A stretch of DNA of 64,000 nucleotides, from the NCBI RefSeq assembly GCF_014648115.1, contig NZ_BMQM01000010.1, forward strand, positions 61,665-125,664. The letters run 5' to 3'. Below, one piece after another: positions 30,527 to 46,779 of this stretch. Both the position numbers and the translations under genes were made by a program. Origin of the DNA: Deinococcus seoulensis. Lineage in GTDB: Bacteria > Deinococcota > Deinococci > Deinococcales > Deinococcaceae. The notes under the pieces were generated by a model. That model was not told where the DNA came from. It was given only the letters and a program-made list of their open reading frames with translations, and did not search any database. Each line of letters opens with the position of its first letter. Within the stretch, counting starts at the first letter, position 1.

Positions 30527-30700
30527 ATGCGAATGGTATTGATCTGTGTGGCGCTGGTCGTTCTCTACCTGGCGTGCTTCTATCTGGTGCAACTGCGTTT
30601 CGGCGAGATCGGTGTCGGCGTGGCCATGCTGGCCATTCCGGTGACGAGCCTGCTGGTCGGAAGACTGTTCAGGGGCAGGTCAGCCGGACGGATGGACTGA
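30527..30700 (+). CDS. 57-aa two-segment membrane protein
   Basis: A short frame below usual ORF cut-offs. 57 residues with two hydrophobic segments (about 3-22 'MVLICVALVVLYLACFYLV' and 29-45 'GVGVAMLAIPVTSLLVG') joined by a loop with 'QLRFGEIG', and a basic C-terminus (RLFRGRSAGR). AAGGGAG 11-12 nt before the ATG is a possible ribosome site. I recognise no family. Codon use is less GC-biased than that of its neighbours, so it could be a recent or weakly expressed gene. Confidence 0.5.
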   Translation: MRMVLICVALVVLYLACFYLVQLRFGEIGVGVAMLAIPVTSLLVGRLFRGRSAGRMD

Positions 30701-30720
30701 TCTGACACCACTCGACAGCT

Positions 30721-31050
30721 TTACAGCGTGCCGTCGTCGGCTTCGGCGGGGCCGCTTTCGGGGAGGCTCTGGGCGCCTTCCTCGATGACGGTCAGGGAGC
30801 GCAGCGTGGCGCCCTGATGCCAGCCGTAGGTGGGGTTTTTCAGGCCCAGGGCGGCGGCGATGGCTTCGGCGCTGCTGCGCTGCGGTTCGTCTTCCAGGCT
30901 GAACAGCAGGAATTTGCGGCCGCCGGGGCCGATGCGGATGAACAGGTCCGTGCCGATCTCGAGTTGCTGGGTGCGGCCCAGGCGTTCGGCGCGGCCCTGC
31001 GCGTAGCGGATCGCCTCGCGGATGGGCACGGTGACGGTGGGGTTGCTCAT
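30721..31050 (-). CDS. Conserved-looking 109-aa protein, function unknown
   Basis: 109 residues from ATG 31050, which overlaps the TetR stop (ATGA). The N-terminus '[18 protein letters not shown]' looks like an amphipathic helix, then beta-rich '[25 protein letters not shown]', then '[33 protein letters not shown]'. The tail is acidic. I do not recognise the family. The coupling to a TetR regulator suggests it is controlled by, or works with, that regulator. Confidence 0.7.
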   Translation of the reverse strand: MSNPTVTVPIREAIRYAQGRAERLGRTQQLEIGTDLFIRIGPGGRKFLLFSLEDEPQRSSAEAIAAALGLKNPTYGWHQGATLRSLTVIEEGAQSLPESGPAEADDGTL

Positions 31051-31646
31051 GGCTGCGCTCCGGTGGGGGCGCGCAGGCCGCCCAGCAGCATGTCCGCGAA
31101 CTGTTCGGCCACGTCGCGCGGCGCGAGGGTGCCGCCGGGGCGGTACCAGGTGTACGCCCAGTTCACGGCGGACAGCACGAGGTACGAGGTCATCTTGATG
31201 TCCAGGTCGGCGCGCAGGGTGCCTTCCTGCACGCCCTGCGTGATCAGTTCGCGGTAGAAGGCGTCGATGGTGTCGCGCCAGCCGGTCACGCGGGCGTACG
31301 CCTCGGGGGACAGGTGTTTCCACTCGTGGAAGAACACGGTGGCGCTGTCCATGTTGTCCGCGACCACGCGGATGTGGCGGTACATGGCCTCGCGGAGTTT
31401 CTGGTCGGCGGGCATGGCCTCGCCGCGCAGCGTGAACAGCGCCGCGTCGAACTGCCGGGACGCCTGGTTCACGATCTCGATCAGCAGTTCTTCCTTCGAG
31501 GAGATGTGCGCGTAGAGGCTGCCGCCCTGCATGCCCAGGTCCCCGGCGAGGTCGCGCATGCTGGTCGCGTGGTACCCGCGCTCGGAGAAGAGGCGGCTGG
31601 CCGAGTCGAGAATCTGCTCGCGGCGGGGTTTGGCAGTGTCTGTCAT
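31047..31646 (-). CDS. TetR-family transcriptional regulator
   Basis: 199 residues from ATG 31646. The DNA-binding domain is typical: '[47 protein letters not shown]' pattern (about 9-55). The C-terminal half should bind a ligand; the group resembles regulators of acyl-CoA and fatty-acid breakdown, but this is only similarity of the N-terminal part. A perfect 7-2-7 palindrome 60 nt upstream is a likely operator. It is transcribed divergently from hisC. Confidence 0.9.
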   Translation of the reverse strand: MTDTAKPRREQILDSASRLFSERGYHATSMRDLAGDLGMQGGSLYAHISSKEELLIEIVNQASRQFDAALFTLRGEAMPADQKLREAMYRHIRVVADNMDSATVFFHEWKHLSPEAYARVTGWRDTIDAFYRELITQGVQEGTLRADLDIKMTSYLVLSAVNWAYTWYRPGGTLAPRDVAEQFADMLLGGLRAPTGAQP

Positions 31647-31705
31647 GGTCGTGGGGGTGGGCGCGTGGGATGCCGGGCGCTCCTGAGGGGCAGGGTAGCA
31701 CGCTG

Positions 31706-31721
31706 CCAAACGCCCGTTTGG
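31706..31721. promoter_or_regulatory. probable TetR operator
   Basis: CCAAACG-CC-CGTTTGG is a perfect inverted repeat with a 2-nt centre, located in the gap between the TetR gene and hisC. Its form matches sites of many TetR proteins. It probably mediates autoregulation. Confidence 0.7.
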
Positions 31722-31852
31722 TGCGGCGTCTGTACCAATTCCAGTCCGGCGGTGCGGCCAGTGGGTCCGGGTGGGTCTGGTCTGATGGCGCTGGGCCGCT
31801 GGGTCTGGGCTGGGTGGACGCCCGGCGGGGGGCGGGTGATACAACGAACCCC

Positions 31853-32938
31853 ATGACCTCCACGCCTTCTGCCGATGCCGGAACCACCCCGGCCGGGGTG
31901 CGCGCCGCCGTGCGCGACGTGCCCGCCTACCCGTTCACGCCGCTGGACGTGCCCATCAAACTCGACCAGAACGAGAACCCGTACGATTTCCCGGCGGACC
32001 TGAAGGGCGAGGCCCTGGCGCGCATGGCCGCCCGCCCCTGGAACCGCTACCCGGACCTGCACGCCGACACCCTGCGGGACCGCATCGCCGCCTTCGAGGA
32101 CTGGGACGCGGCCGGGGTGGTCGTCACGCCCGGCAGTAACGTGCTGATCAAACTGCTGACCGAACTGGGCGGTATCGGGCAGACGGTCCTGACCGTGAAC
32201 CCCACCTTCAGCGTGTACACCCTGGAGGCGCAACTGCTGGGCGCCGAGCTGGTGCAGGTGCCGCTGAACGCGGACTTCAGCCTGCCGGTCGAGGCGCTGA
32301 AGGCCGAACTGGCCGCCCGGACGCCCGGCGTGCTGTACATCACGCAGCCGCACGCCCCGACCGGGCACGTGGACGCCGAACGCGACATCCGCGCCCTGAT
32401 CGACGCCGCGCAGGGCTGGATCGTGGTGCTCGACGAGGCGTACTACCAGTACGGCGGCCAGGATCACCGCGACCTGATCCGCGCCAACCCCAACTGCCTG
32501 AGCCTGCGGACCTTCAGCAAGGCCTGGGGACTGGCGGGCCTGCGCCTGGGCTACGCGCTGGCGCACCCGGAACTGGCCGGGCAGCTCCAGAAGCTCGTCC
32601 CGGCGTTCAACGTCAGTCTGCTCGCCCAGACGGCCCTGGAAGTCGCGCTGGAGAACCCCGCCTACGTGCAGCAGCGTGTCGCCGAGGGCCTGCGCGAGCG
32701 GGCGCGCGTGCTGGAGGCCCTGGCCGCGCACCCGACCCTGGAGGCGCTGCCCAGCGGCTCTAACTTCTTCCTGCTGCGCTCCCCGGACGCCGGGGCCACG
32801 TACACGCACCTGCTGTCACGCGGGATCGTCGTGCGCCGCCAGGACCGCCTGCACCTGCTCGAAGGCTGCCTGCGCGTGGCCGTCGGTACGCCCGCCGAGA
32901 ACGACGCGCTGCTGGCCGCGCTGGCCGAACTGGCTTGA
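31853..32938 (+). CDS. hisC: Histidinol-phosphate aminotransferase
   Basis: 361 residues from ATG 31853. This is a class I/II PLP aminotransferase: '[12 protein letters not shown]' near 37, '[13 protein letters not shown]' near 90, '[12 protein letters not shown]' near 195 and the PLP lysine in '[18 protein letters not shown]' near 225. It catalyses the transamination step of histidine synthesis. hisA lies 4 kb downstream but not in the same operon. The stop overlaps the TTG start of the next gene. Confidence 0.9.
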   Translation: MTSTPSADAGTTPAGVRAAVRDVPAYPFTPLDVPIKLDQNENPYDFPADLKGEALARMAARPWNRYPDLHADTLRDRIAAFEDWDAAGVVVTPGSNVLIKLLTELGGIGQTVLTVNPTFSVYTLEAQLLGAELVQVPLNADFSLPVEALKAELAARTPGVLYITQPHAPTGHVDAERDIRALIDAAQGWIVVLDEAYYQYGGQDHRDLIRANPNCLSLRTFSKAWGLAGLRLGYALAHPELAGQLQKLVPAFNVSLLAQTALEVALENPAYVQQRVAEGLRERARVLEALAAHPTLEALPSGSNFFLLRSPDAGATYTHLLSRGIVVRRQDRLHLLEGCLRVAVGTPAENDALLAALAELA

Positions 32939-33288
32939 CCAGGGTCGCCGGGCCACTGCACCTGACGGCACAGGAAACGGCCCGGTTCACCCCGCCCGCC
33001 GGTGTGGCCCCGCGCAGTCCGGTCACGCGGGACTGCACGGCCTGCGGGGCCTGCTGCGCCGCGCCGGACATCCACGCGCTGGGCAAACCGCTGGGCGTGC
33101 CGTGCGTGAACCTCGGACCCGACCAGGGGTGCGGGCACCTGTGCGCCGTGTACGACACGCGCCCCGACGTGTGCCGCGCCTACCAGCCGGACTGGGTGTG
33201 CGGCGAGGTCGCGCCCCTGCCGACCCTGGGCGCCCGCGTGCGGCGGTTCCTGACCATCTACGGCCTTCAGGACGAGGCCGGTCTGTAG
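32935..33288 (+). CDS. YkgJ-family cysteine cluster protein
   Basis: 117 residues, TTG start overlapping the hisC stop (TTGA). The Cys pattern 'CTACGACCAAPD' near residue 34 and 'CAVYDTRPDVCRAYQPDWVCG' near 70 is the CxxCxxCC...C...C motif of the zinc/iron chelate family PF03692. The function is unknown; some members are thought to bind metal clusters. Coupling to hisC may be simple gene packing. Confidence 0.82.
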   Translation: MTRVAGPLHLTAQETARFTPPAGVAPRSPVTRDCTACGACCAAPDIHALGKPLGVPCVNLGPDQGCGHLCAVYDTRPDVCRAYQPDWVCGEVAPLPTLGARVRRFLTIYGLQDEAGL

Positions 33289-33301
33289 TGCCTGAAGCGG
33301 C

Positions 33302-34447
33302 CTACAGTGCCGCCCACCCGACGCCCGCGCAGGCCAGCACCACGGCCCAGGCAGGCCACCGCAGAACCGTCAGGGCCGCGTAGGCCAGCACGGCCAGCGC
33401 CAGATCACGCGGGCCGCGCACGGCGCTGGTGAAGACCGGGTCGTACAGCGCCGCCAGCAGCAGACCCACCACCCCGGCGTTCAGTCCGGCCAGCGCGGCG
33501 CGGGCGGCGGGTCGGGCCGCCAGCGCCGCCCAGTGCGGCAGCGCGCCGACCATCAGCAGCGCGCCCGGCAGGAAGATGCCCAGCGTGGCGAGCAGCGCCC
33601 CGGCCGGTCCGTGCGCGGCGGCCCCCAGGAAGGTGGCGAACGTGAACAGCGGTCCCGGCATGGCGTTCGCCGCGCCGTACCCGGCCGTGAACGTGGCGGC
33701 CGGCAGCGCCGCGAAACTGCCCTCCAGCAGCGGCAGGACCACGTGCCCGCCCCCGAATACCAGCGCCCCGGCGCGGTACGTGGCGTCCAGTGTGGCCCAG
33801 CCCGGCCCCAGCGGCGCCAGCAGCGGCAGTGCCAGCAGCAGCGCCCCGGCCAGGAGCAGCAGCGCAGTCCCGGCGCGGCGCGACACTGGAACAGGGGGCA
33901 GGGCCGCGTCCCCCGTGCTGACCGGCCCGGACAGCCAGCGCCACCCGACGCCCGCGCACACCAGCAGCGCCAGCACCTGCACGCCCGCGCCGGGCAGGAT
34001 CAGCAACGCCGCCGCCGTGCCCAGCGCCAGCCCCGCCCGCACCCGGTCCGTGACCAGCGACGCCCACAGGCCCGCCACGGCCTGCGCGACCACCGCGACC
34101 GCCGCGAGCTTCAGGCCGGTCAGCCACCCGGCCTGCCCCGGATCGAGGCGGGTCAGGCCCAGCGCCAGCGCGGTCATCAGGGCGGCGCTGGGCAGCGTGA
34201 AGCCCGCCCACGCGGCCAGCAGGCCCGGCCAGCCGGCGCGCAGCAGGCCCACGCTCAGGCCCACCTGCGAACTGGCCGGGCCGGGCAGGAATCCCGCCAG
34301 CGCCACCAGATCCGCGTACGCCGCCTCGCCCAGCCACGCGCGGCGCGTCACGAACTCCGCGCGGAAGTACCCCAGGTGCGCGACCGGACCCCCGAAACTC
34401 GTCAGGCCCAGCCGCAGGAACACCAGAAACACTTCCAGAACACGCAT
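33302..34447 (-). CDS. chrA: Chromate transporter family protein (ChrA)
   Basis: 381 residues, about ten to twelve hydrophobic segments in two homologous halves. Both family signatures are present: 'SFGGPVAHLGYF' (17-28) with 'FLPGPASSQVGL' (53-64), and 'VFGGGHVVLPLLE' with 'AMPGPLFTFATFLGA' in the second half. ChrA proteins export chromate, but many homologues probably move other anions such as sulfate. It is transcribed away from repeat copy 3. Confidence 0.88.
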   Translation of the reverse strand: MRVLEVFLVFLRLGLTSFGGPVAHLGYFRAEFVTRRAWLGEAAYADLVALAGFLPGPASSQVGLSVGLLRAGWPGLLAAWAGFTLPSAALMTALALGLTRLDPGQAGWLTGLKLAAVAVVAQAVAGLWASLVTDRVRAGLALGTAAALLILPGAGVQVLALLVCAGVGWRWLSGPVSTGDAALPPVPVSRRAGTALLLLAGALLLALPLLAPLGPGWATLDATYRAGALVFGGGHVVLPLLEGSFAALPAATFTAGYGAANAMPGPLFTFATFLGAAAHGPAGALLATLGIFLPGALLMVGALPHWAALAARPAARAALAGLNAGVVGLLLAALYDPVFTSAVRGPRDLALAVLAYAALTVLRWPAWAVVLACAGVGWAAL

Positions 34448-34481
34448 CCCCCGGATCGTACAGGCCGCAGGTCAGGATGTG

Positions 34482-34617
34482 ATACGGACTCCGATTGAAT
34501 GGGTTGCAAAACCCGTTCAATTCGAGCGAAGCGAGCAGGAGAGAAACGCCCCTCCGGACGTGGAGCTGACAATCCGGTGAAGTTCCGGATTGTCAGCGAA
34601 ACAGACGGAACCCGTAT
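34482..34617 (+). repeat. ~130-bp dispersed repeat, family A copy 3
   Basis: Full-length copy in forward orientation. The first hairpin is TTGAATGGG...CCCGTTCAA, then the GGAGAG spacer, then GACAATCCGG...CCGGATTGTC. Terminal ATACGG/CCGTAT ends are intact, with a TA dinucleotide at each edge. Unlike copies 1, 2 and 4 it lies upstream of two divergent genes. Confidence 0.9.
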
Positions 34618-34674
34618 GGTGGGCCGGGGCCAGGCGCGGCGCACTCCTCACCTGCGGATGAGAGAATGCCTCCC

Positions 34675-35478
<804 letters not shown>

Positions 35479-35509
35479 ACCTCCCTGCCCGCTGATCTGC
35501 GGGTGGGGG

Positions 35510-35536
35510 TTGACAGTTTCGGCAGTCGCCTATAAA
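35510..35536 (+). promoter_or_regulatory. promoter of tRNA-Leu
   Basis: TTGACA (35510-35515) and TATAAA (35531-35536) with a 15-bp gap. It is the closest sigma-70 consensus match noticed in the window and lies about 50 nt before the tRNA. Confidence 0.75.
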
Positions 35537-35586
35537 GTAAGCGAGCCCTGAAACGCGCCCGTGCGCGGGCGAGATTACCAAAGGTG

Positions 35587-35672
<86 letters not shown>

Positions 35673-35676
35673 CAAG

Positions 35677-35706
35677 GAAAGCCCCAGCAGCAATGCCGGG
35701 GCTTTC
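35677..35706 (+). terminator. terminator after tRNA-Leu
   Basis: GAAAGCCCC/GGGGCTTTC 9-bp stem, 12-nt loop, followed by TTGT. Confidence 0.8.
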
Positions 35707-35766
35707 TTGTATTGCACCCCTGGCGTGCGGCGCAGGTCATGTGCTGCGCCGGCCGTGGGGGGGCGC

Positions 35767-36921
<1,155 letters not shown>

Positions 36922-36929
36922 TGCCTGTC

Positions 36930-36935
36930 AGTGTA
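36930..36935 (-). promoter_or_regulatory. leaderless -10 box of glycosyltransferase
   Basis: TACACT on the minus strand, 8 nt before GTG 36921. Confidence 0.55.
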
Positions 36936-36947
36936 CCCCGCGCCCCT

Positions 36948-36953
36948 TATTCT
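36948..36953 (+). promoter_or_regulatory. leaderless -10 box of hisA
   Basis: TATTCT, 7 nt before ATG 36961. Together with the box at 36930-36935 it packs two divergent promoters into 39 nt, so each -35 must lie in or beside the other gene. Confidence 0.55.
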
Positions 36954-36960
36954 GTACGGC

Positions 36961-37674
36961 ATGAGTTTGCCGCTGATCATTCCCTGCGTGGACATCCAGT
37001 CCGGCCGCGCCGTGCGCCTGTTCGAGGGCGACCCGGACCGCGAGACCGTGTACTTCGACTCGCCGCTGGACGCCGCGCGCCACTGGGTGGCCCTGGGTGC
37101 CGGGCTGGTCCACCTGGTTGACCTGGACGCCGCCACCGGGCGCGGCGAGAACCGCGCCGTGATCGCGCAGATCACAGGTGAACTGGGCGTGCCGGTCGAG
37201 GTGGGCGGCGGGATCCGCAGCCGCGAGGCGGCCGAGGAACTGCTGCGCCTGGGTGTGGACCGCGTCGTGATCGGCACGGCCGCCGTGAAGGACCCGCAAC
37301 TGGTCGCTGACCTGATCGGCGCGCACGGCCCTGAACGGGTCGTCGTGAGCCTCGACGCGCGCGGCCTGGAGGTCGCCACGCACGGCTGGGCGCAGGGCAG
37401 CGGCGTGATGGTCGCCGACCTGACCCCCGGCCTGGCCGACGCGGGCCTGGAAACCCTGATCTTCACGGACGTGACCCGCGACGGCACCCTGCGCGGCCTG
37501 GACCGCGACCTGATGCGGCAGGTGCGCGGCCTGTGGACGAACACCCTGATCGTGGGCGGCGGCGTGGCGAACACCGACGACGTGCGCCTGCTGGCCGAGG
37601 AAGGAATTCACGGGGCTATCGTGGGCCGCGCCATCTACGAGGGCACCCTGCCGTACCCCGTCACGCTGGACTGA
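36961..37674 (+). CDS. hisA: HisA isomerase (ProFAR isomerase)
   Basis: 237 residues, TIM-barrel HisA/HisF family. '[19 protein letters not shown]' (6-24) carries the first catalytic Asp. '[17 protein letters not shown]' near 79 and '[15 protein letters not shown]' near 164 contain the phosphate site and second catalytic Asp, and '[17 protein letters not shown]' near 193 the second phosphate loop. The IPCVDI rather than cyclase-type DVDGGRVVK and the TDVTRDGT form favour HisA over HisF. It performs the Amadori rearrangement in histidine synthesis. Confidence 0.92.
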   Translation: MSLPLIIPCVDIQSGRAVRLFEGDPDRETVYFDSPLDAARHWVALGAGLVHLVDLDAATGRGENRAVIAQITGELGVPVEVGGGIRSREAAEELLRLGVDRVVIGTAAVKDPQLVADLIGAHGPERVVVSLDARGLEVATHGWAQGSGVMVADLTPGLADAGLETLIFTDVTRDGTLRGLDRDLMRQVRGLWTNTLIVGGGVANTDDVRLLAEEGIHGAIVGRAIYEGTLPYPVTLD

Positions 37675-37692
37675 AGGCGGGGGCCGGGCCGA

Positions 37693-38853
37693 CTATTTCC
37701 GCCGTCCGCCCGTGATGCCCAGTACCCGCAGGACGATCACGGCGGGCACGGCCAGCACGGCCGTGACGGCGTTCCAGATGGCGGCGCGGACGGTGGGCAG
37801 CACGCGGCCCTCGTCGCGGCGCGGCACCTGCGGCAGCACGCGCGGCAGTTCCGGCAGCGGCAGGCCCAGCAGGTGGGTGCGGCCCTCGGCCGCCGCGCCC
37901 TGTCTGGCGTCGCGTTCCTGCGGGCTCTCGTCCGGGTCGATCTGCGCGCCCTGCGCGGCCAGCGCCCGTTTCTTGGCGGTGTTGGCGGCGCCGCCCGCGT
38001 GGTTCCCGAACTTCTGCGAGTACACCCACGTGACCTCCGCCCCGAAGAAGAAGATCATCGCCGAGTAGTAGATCCACAGCAGCAGCACGATCAGGATCCC
38101 GGCGGCCCCGAAGGCGCTGTCCGGCGCGGCCCGCCCCAGGTACAGGCCGATGCCCAGTTGCCCCAGCGTGAACAGCGTGGACGTGAAGAACCCCCCCACC
38201 CACACCTCGCGCCATTCCAGTTTCACGTCGGGAAGCACCTTGTAGATCCCGGCGAACACCGGGGCCAGGAACAGCACGGACAGCAGCGCCGTCCCGGCCC
38301 GCACCAGGAACGCGCCGCCGCCGATGCTGTCACCCAGGTGCTGCGCGATGGCCGACAGGTACGTGTTCACGCCCAGGAACGCGATCAGCAGCACCCCGAT
38401 GGCCAGGATCATCAGGAACGACTTCACGCGGGTCCACAGGACATGCACGAACCCCTGCGGCGGGCCGGGGTCGGCGCCCCACATGGAGTTCAGGGCGTCC
38501 TGAAGCTGCACGAACAGCCCGGTGGCGCCCATGAACAGCGTCACGAACGCCGCGATGCTGGCGATCACGCTGCCTTTTTGCAGGGCGTCGGTGTTGATCA
38601 GGCCGCGCAGGAAGTCGGCGGCTTCCAGTCCCAGGTTCTGCGCCACGATCCCGGCCGGGCCGAACAGGTCGTCCAGGACCGTGCCGTTACTCAGGAACTG
38701 CCCGGCGACCAGCACCGCCAGCAGTAGCAGCGGCGCCAGGCTGAACATGGCGTAGTACGCGATGGCGGCCGCCAGTCTGGGGGCCTTGTCCTGCCCGAAT
38801 GCCAGGAACGCCTCACGCAGCAGTGTGAACACGTCGGCGGGCCTGAGGGTCAT
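37693..38853 (-). CDS. YihY/BrkB-family membrane protein
   Basis: 386 residues with six hydrophobic segments, YihY/UPF0761 family (PF03631): '[25 protein letters not shown]' near 25-50, '[23 protein letters not shown]' near 107 and '[26 protein letters not shown]' near 235. Former annotation as ribonuclease BN was wrong for the family; its function is unsettled. The C-terminal third is hydrophilic with a last membrane-like stretch. A five-codon frame overlaps its start (see 38850-38867). Confidence 0.85.
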   Translation of the reverse strand: MTLRPADVFTLLREAFLAFGQDKAPRLAAAIAYYAMFSLAPLLLLAVLVAGQFLSNGTVLDDLFGPAGIVAQNLGLEAADFLRGLINTDALQKGSVIASIAAFVTLFMGATGLFVQLQDALNSMWGADPGPPQGFVHVLWTRVKSFLMILAIGVLLIAFLGVNTYLSAIAQHLGDSIGGGAFLVRAGTALLSVLFLAPVFAGIYKVLPDVKLEWREVWVGGFFTSTLFTLGQLGIGLYLGRAAPDSAFGAAGILIVLLLWIYYSAMIFFFGAEVTWVYSQKFGNHAGGAANTAKKRALAAQGAQIDPDESPQERDARQGAAAEGRTHLLGLPLPELPRVLPQVPRRDEGRVLPTVRAAIWNAVTAVLAVPAVIVLRVLGITGGRRK

Positions 38854-38867
38854 GTCCGGTCCTTCAT
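38850..38867 (-). other. five-codon mini-ORF overlapping yihY-type start
   Basis: ATG at 38867 reads Met-Lys-Asp-Arg-Thr-stop, and its TGA overlaps the ATG of the YihY gene (ATGA). A TAGACT box lies 7 nt before the mini-ORF ATG, so this ATG would be the leaderless 5' end. The same bases contain AAGGA, which could instead serve as the ribosome site of the main gene. Confidence 0.45.
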
Positions 38868-38874
38868 GACCGGC

Positions 38875-38880
38875 AGTCTA
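38875..38880 (-). promoter_or_regulatory. -10 box of YihY-family gene
   Basis: TAGACT on the minus strand, 7 nt before the mini-ORF ATG and 21 nt before the YihY-family ATG. Confidence 0.5.
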
Positions 38881-38991
38881 CGGGCCGCTTCCCTGTCCTG
38901 TGCGCCCAGAGGGATTAAGAGAGTATCCATGCAGCGCACCGGCACGCCCGACCCGAACGCCCGACCCGCCCACCCGACCCGCACGTTCGCT

Positions 38992-38997
38992 TAGCCT
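38992..38997 (+). promoter_or_regulatory. leaderless -10 box of hotdog protein
   Basis: TAGCCT, 6 nt before ATG 39004. Confidence 0.6.
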
Positions 38998-39003
38998 GCG
39001 GGC

Positions 39004-39429
39004 ATGCACCCCATTCCCGCCGGACTGACCCGCACGCTGACCGTGACCGTCACGGACGACATGACCGTGAACTTCGAGCAACTGGGCCGCCTGCACCCCG
39101 TGTACGCCACGTACTGGATGGCCCGGCACTTCGAGGAGGCCGGGCGCCTGATCATCCTGGACTTCCTGGAAGACGGCGAGGGCGGCATCGGCACGCAACT
39201 GGACGTGACGCACACCGCGTCCGCGCTGCCCGGCATGCGCGTCACCGTGACCGCCACCTTCGAGCGGCAGGAGGGACGCCGCGTGAGCGCCAGCATGGTC
39301 GCCGTGAACGAACTCGGCGACGAGATCGGGCGCGGCACGACCACCCAGATGGTGCTGCCGCAGGCGCGCATCGACGCGAACTTCGACACGCTCCGGGCAC
39401 GCTGGGCGGAGCGTACCGGGAGGCCTTGA
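39004..39429 (+). CDS. Hotdog thioesterase-like protein
   Basis: 141 residues. The pattern '[49 protein letters not shown]' (about 22-70) fits the thioesterase family related to fluoroacetyl-CoA thioesterase (FlK-like). These hotdog-fold enzymes cleave acyl-CoA, and small members often act as detoxifying or proofreading thioesterases. The substrate is unknown. It has a leaderless-type promoter and stands alone, 144 nt upstream of the malic enzyme gene. Confidence 0.78.
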   Translation: MHPIPAGLTRTLTVTVTDDMTVNFEQLGRLHPVYATYWMARHFEEAGRLIILDFLEDGEGGIGTQLDVTHTASALPGMRVTVTATFERQEGRRVSASMVAVNELGDEIGRGTTTQMVLPQARIDANFDTLRARWAERTGRP

Positions 39430-39559
39430 CCCACCGCCTCCCGCCAGGTGTTCCCCGCCGCCCCTTTCTGTTCACGGGCTGAACACACTGCGCGCCTGTC
39501 TGGGCGGCTGCGTGCAGTGTGTGCGCGGCGTGACTGGACCGGGTACAACGCCCGGCGGC

Positions 39560-39565
39560 TATGCT
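39560..39565 (+). promoter_or_regulatory. leaderless -10 box of malic enzyme
   Basis: TATGCT, 8 nt before ATG 39574. It excludes the longer in-frame start at 39448. Confidence 0.55.
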
Positions 39566-39573
39566 GGGACGTC

Positions 39574-41302
<1,729 letters not shown>

Positions 41303-41307
<5 letters not shown>

Positions 41308-41373
41308 TGGTTGAAAGTCGATGGGTGATGGAAACGGCCTTCCCTCCATCAACCTTCGACCATCAACCATCAA
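41303..41373. repeat. heptad-repeat hairpin 5 (malic enzyme 3' end)
   Basis: GGTGATG, GTTGAAA, GTCGATG, GGTGATG units on the left arm pair with CCATCAACCTTCGACCATCA on the right. The first GGTGATG contains the malic-enzyme stop TGA (41305-41307). Confidence 0.75.
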
Positions 41374-41412
41374 CTCCTTCTCCCGTCACTGCGCCGCTTC
41401 CCGCCTGGGCTC

Positions 41413-41418
41413 TAGAAT
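41413..41418 (+). promoter_or_regulatory. possible -10 box of dnaX
   Basis: TAGAAT about 105 nt before the proposed GTG start, implying a leader of about 100 nt. Few genes here have such a leader. Confidence 0.4.
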
Positions 41419-41522
41419 GCTGAGGTGAAGCGGCGTGTGTGCAGTGGTGGGGTCGGGTTGAGCGGCGGCAGGCCGTGTGGTTCAGCGTTCGGGCCTCGCC
41501 TCCGCGCCGCCGGAGGGTGCCT

Positions 41523-43931
<2,409 letters not shown>

Positions 43932-43954
43932 CCTCCGCCCACACCAGACGCAGA

Positions 43955-43984
43955 CAGGCCGCCCACGCTGAACGGGGCGGCCTG
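43955..43984. terminator. bidirectional terminator between dnaX and lipoprotein gene
   Basis: CAGGCCGCCC/GGGCGGCCTG 10-bp stem with a 10-nt loop between convergent genes. Confidence 0.7.
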
Positions 43985-44001
43985 CTGTCAGTGGGAACGG
44001 A

Positions 44002-44442
44002 TCAGAGGGGCGCGCAGACCGGCACGTTCGCCAGGGCACTGGCTTCGTGCACGTTGATGTACTTCGCGTCCTTCAGGTCGGCCGTCAGCTGGAAGCCCTT
44101 GAGGACCAGATCGCCGCTGGCGTTGCTCTTGGTCGTCATGCCGATCATGCCGCCCACGACCGCCCCGTTCGATTTGCAGGCGTCCGTGGTGCTGGCCGTG
44201 CCCATTGCGTGGTAATGCGCCAGGTAGTCCGTGTTGGCTTTCAGGCCCTTGACGGTCAGCGTGGTGCGGCGGTCTCCGCCGGTCAGGTCCACGAACACGG
44301 CGGTGCCGGAGGGAGCGGTGTACCCGGCAAGTTTCATGTCCGTGAAGCTCTTGGTGACGCTTTTACCGGATACATCAGGTGCCTGATTGCAGGAGGCGAG
44401 GGCGATGGTACCGACGAGGGCCAGCAGGGCAAGTCTGTTCAT
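44002..44442 (-). CDS. Lipoprotein, Cu-Zn SOD/CHRD-like
   Basis: 146 residues. The signal peptide ends in a lipobox 'ALASC' with Cys18 as the lipid site. The mature part contains 'LKANTDYLAHYHAMGTAS', with a His-x-His pair, 'DACKSNGAVVGGMIG', and near the end 'AKYINVHEASALANVPVCAPL' with another His and Cys. The layout recalls Cu-Zn superoxide dismutase-like or CHRD domains, but not all SOD metal ligands can be placed, so enzyme activity is uncertain. GGAGG 7 nt before the ATG supports the start. Confidence 0.6.
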   Translation of the reverse strand: MNRLALLALVGTIALASCNQAPDVSGKSVTKSFTDMKLAGYTAPSGTAVFVDLTGGDRRTTLTVKGLKANTDYLAHYHAMGTASTTDACKSNGAVVGGMIGMTTKSNASGDLVLKGFQLTADLKDAKYINVHEASALANVPVCAPL

Positions 44443-44568
44443 GGTGTTTCCTCCGGTTGGTTGTGGTGCCAGTCGAGCGTAACATGCGACCGGCCTGCCC
44501 GCCTGCGCGAGTGAGTGCGGGTGTTCATCTGCCCGGCGGGTGGGTGCGCTAGCCTGCCCGGCACGACT

Positions 44569-46194
<1,626 letters not shown>

Positions 46195-46219
46195 AGCCCG
46201 CCGGGGGCGGCGGGGCGGG

Positions 46220-46225
46220 TACACT
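46220..46225 (+). promoter_or_regulatory. leaderless -10 box of flavin reductase
   Basis: TACACT, 6 nt before ATG 46232. Confidence 0.6.
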
Positions 46226-46231
46226 CGCCGC

Positions 46232-46720
46232 ATGAGTGACACCCCTCCCGCCGGACTGAACGCCACGGAATTCCGTCAGACCCTGGGCCGCTTTGCGAGC
46301 GGCGTCACGGTCATCACCGCCACGGACGGCCAGACGCGCCGGGGCATGACCGCCAGCGCGTTCGTGTCGGTCAGCCTGACCCCGCCGCTGATTCTGGTCA
46401 GCGTGGACACCCGCGCGCACATGCACGAACTGCTGTCCGGCGAGGCGGTCACGCATTTCGGCGTGAACGTCCTGTCGGCCACGCAGCGGCACCTGAGTGA
46501 CCACTTCGCCGGGAAGCCCGGCCCCGAGGAACGCGTGCCGTGGTTCGAGCACGAGGGCCTGCCCCTGATCGGCGGCAGCATCGCGCAACTGGTGTGCCGC
46601 AAGCAGCAGGTCATCCCGGCGGGCGACCACACGCTGTTCGTGGGTTTCGTGGAGTACAGCCGCTACACCGACGACGACCCGCTGGTGTACTTCCGCGGCC
46701 AGTACCACGAGCTGGGGTAA
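46232..46720 (+). CDS. Flavin reductase (HpaC/NtaB-like)
   Basis: 162 residues, flavin reductase-like domain over almost the whole length: 'FRQTLGRFASGVTVITATDGQTRRGMTASAFVSVSLTPPLILVSVD' pattern (about 11-55) and 'FGVNVLSATQRHLSDHFAG' near 75. This is the short two-component monooxygenase-partner type, which uses NAD(P)H to make free reduced FMN or FAD. No partner monooxygenase is adjacent. It differs from the longer flavin reductase at 21268. Confidence 0.88.
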   Translation: MSDTPPAGLNATEFRQTLGRFASGVTVITATDGQTRRGMTASAFVSVSLTPPLILVSVDTRAHMHELLSGEAVTHFGVNVLSATQRHLSDHFAGKPGPEERVPWFEHEGLPLIGGSIAQLVCRKQQVIPAGDHTLFVGFVEYSRYTDDDPLVYFRGQYHELG

Positions 46721-46779
46721 GTTCCCGCGCCTGCACGGGCCGTGCAGACTGGGCCGCGCGTGCCGTGCATACTGGCAGC

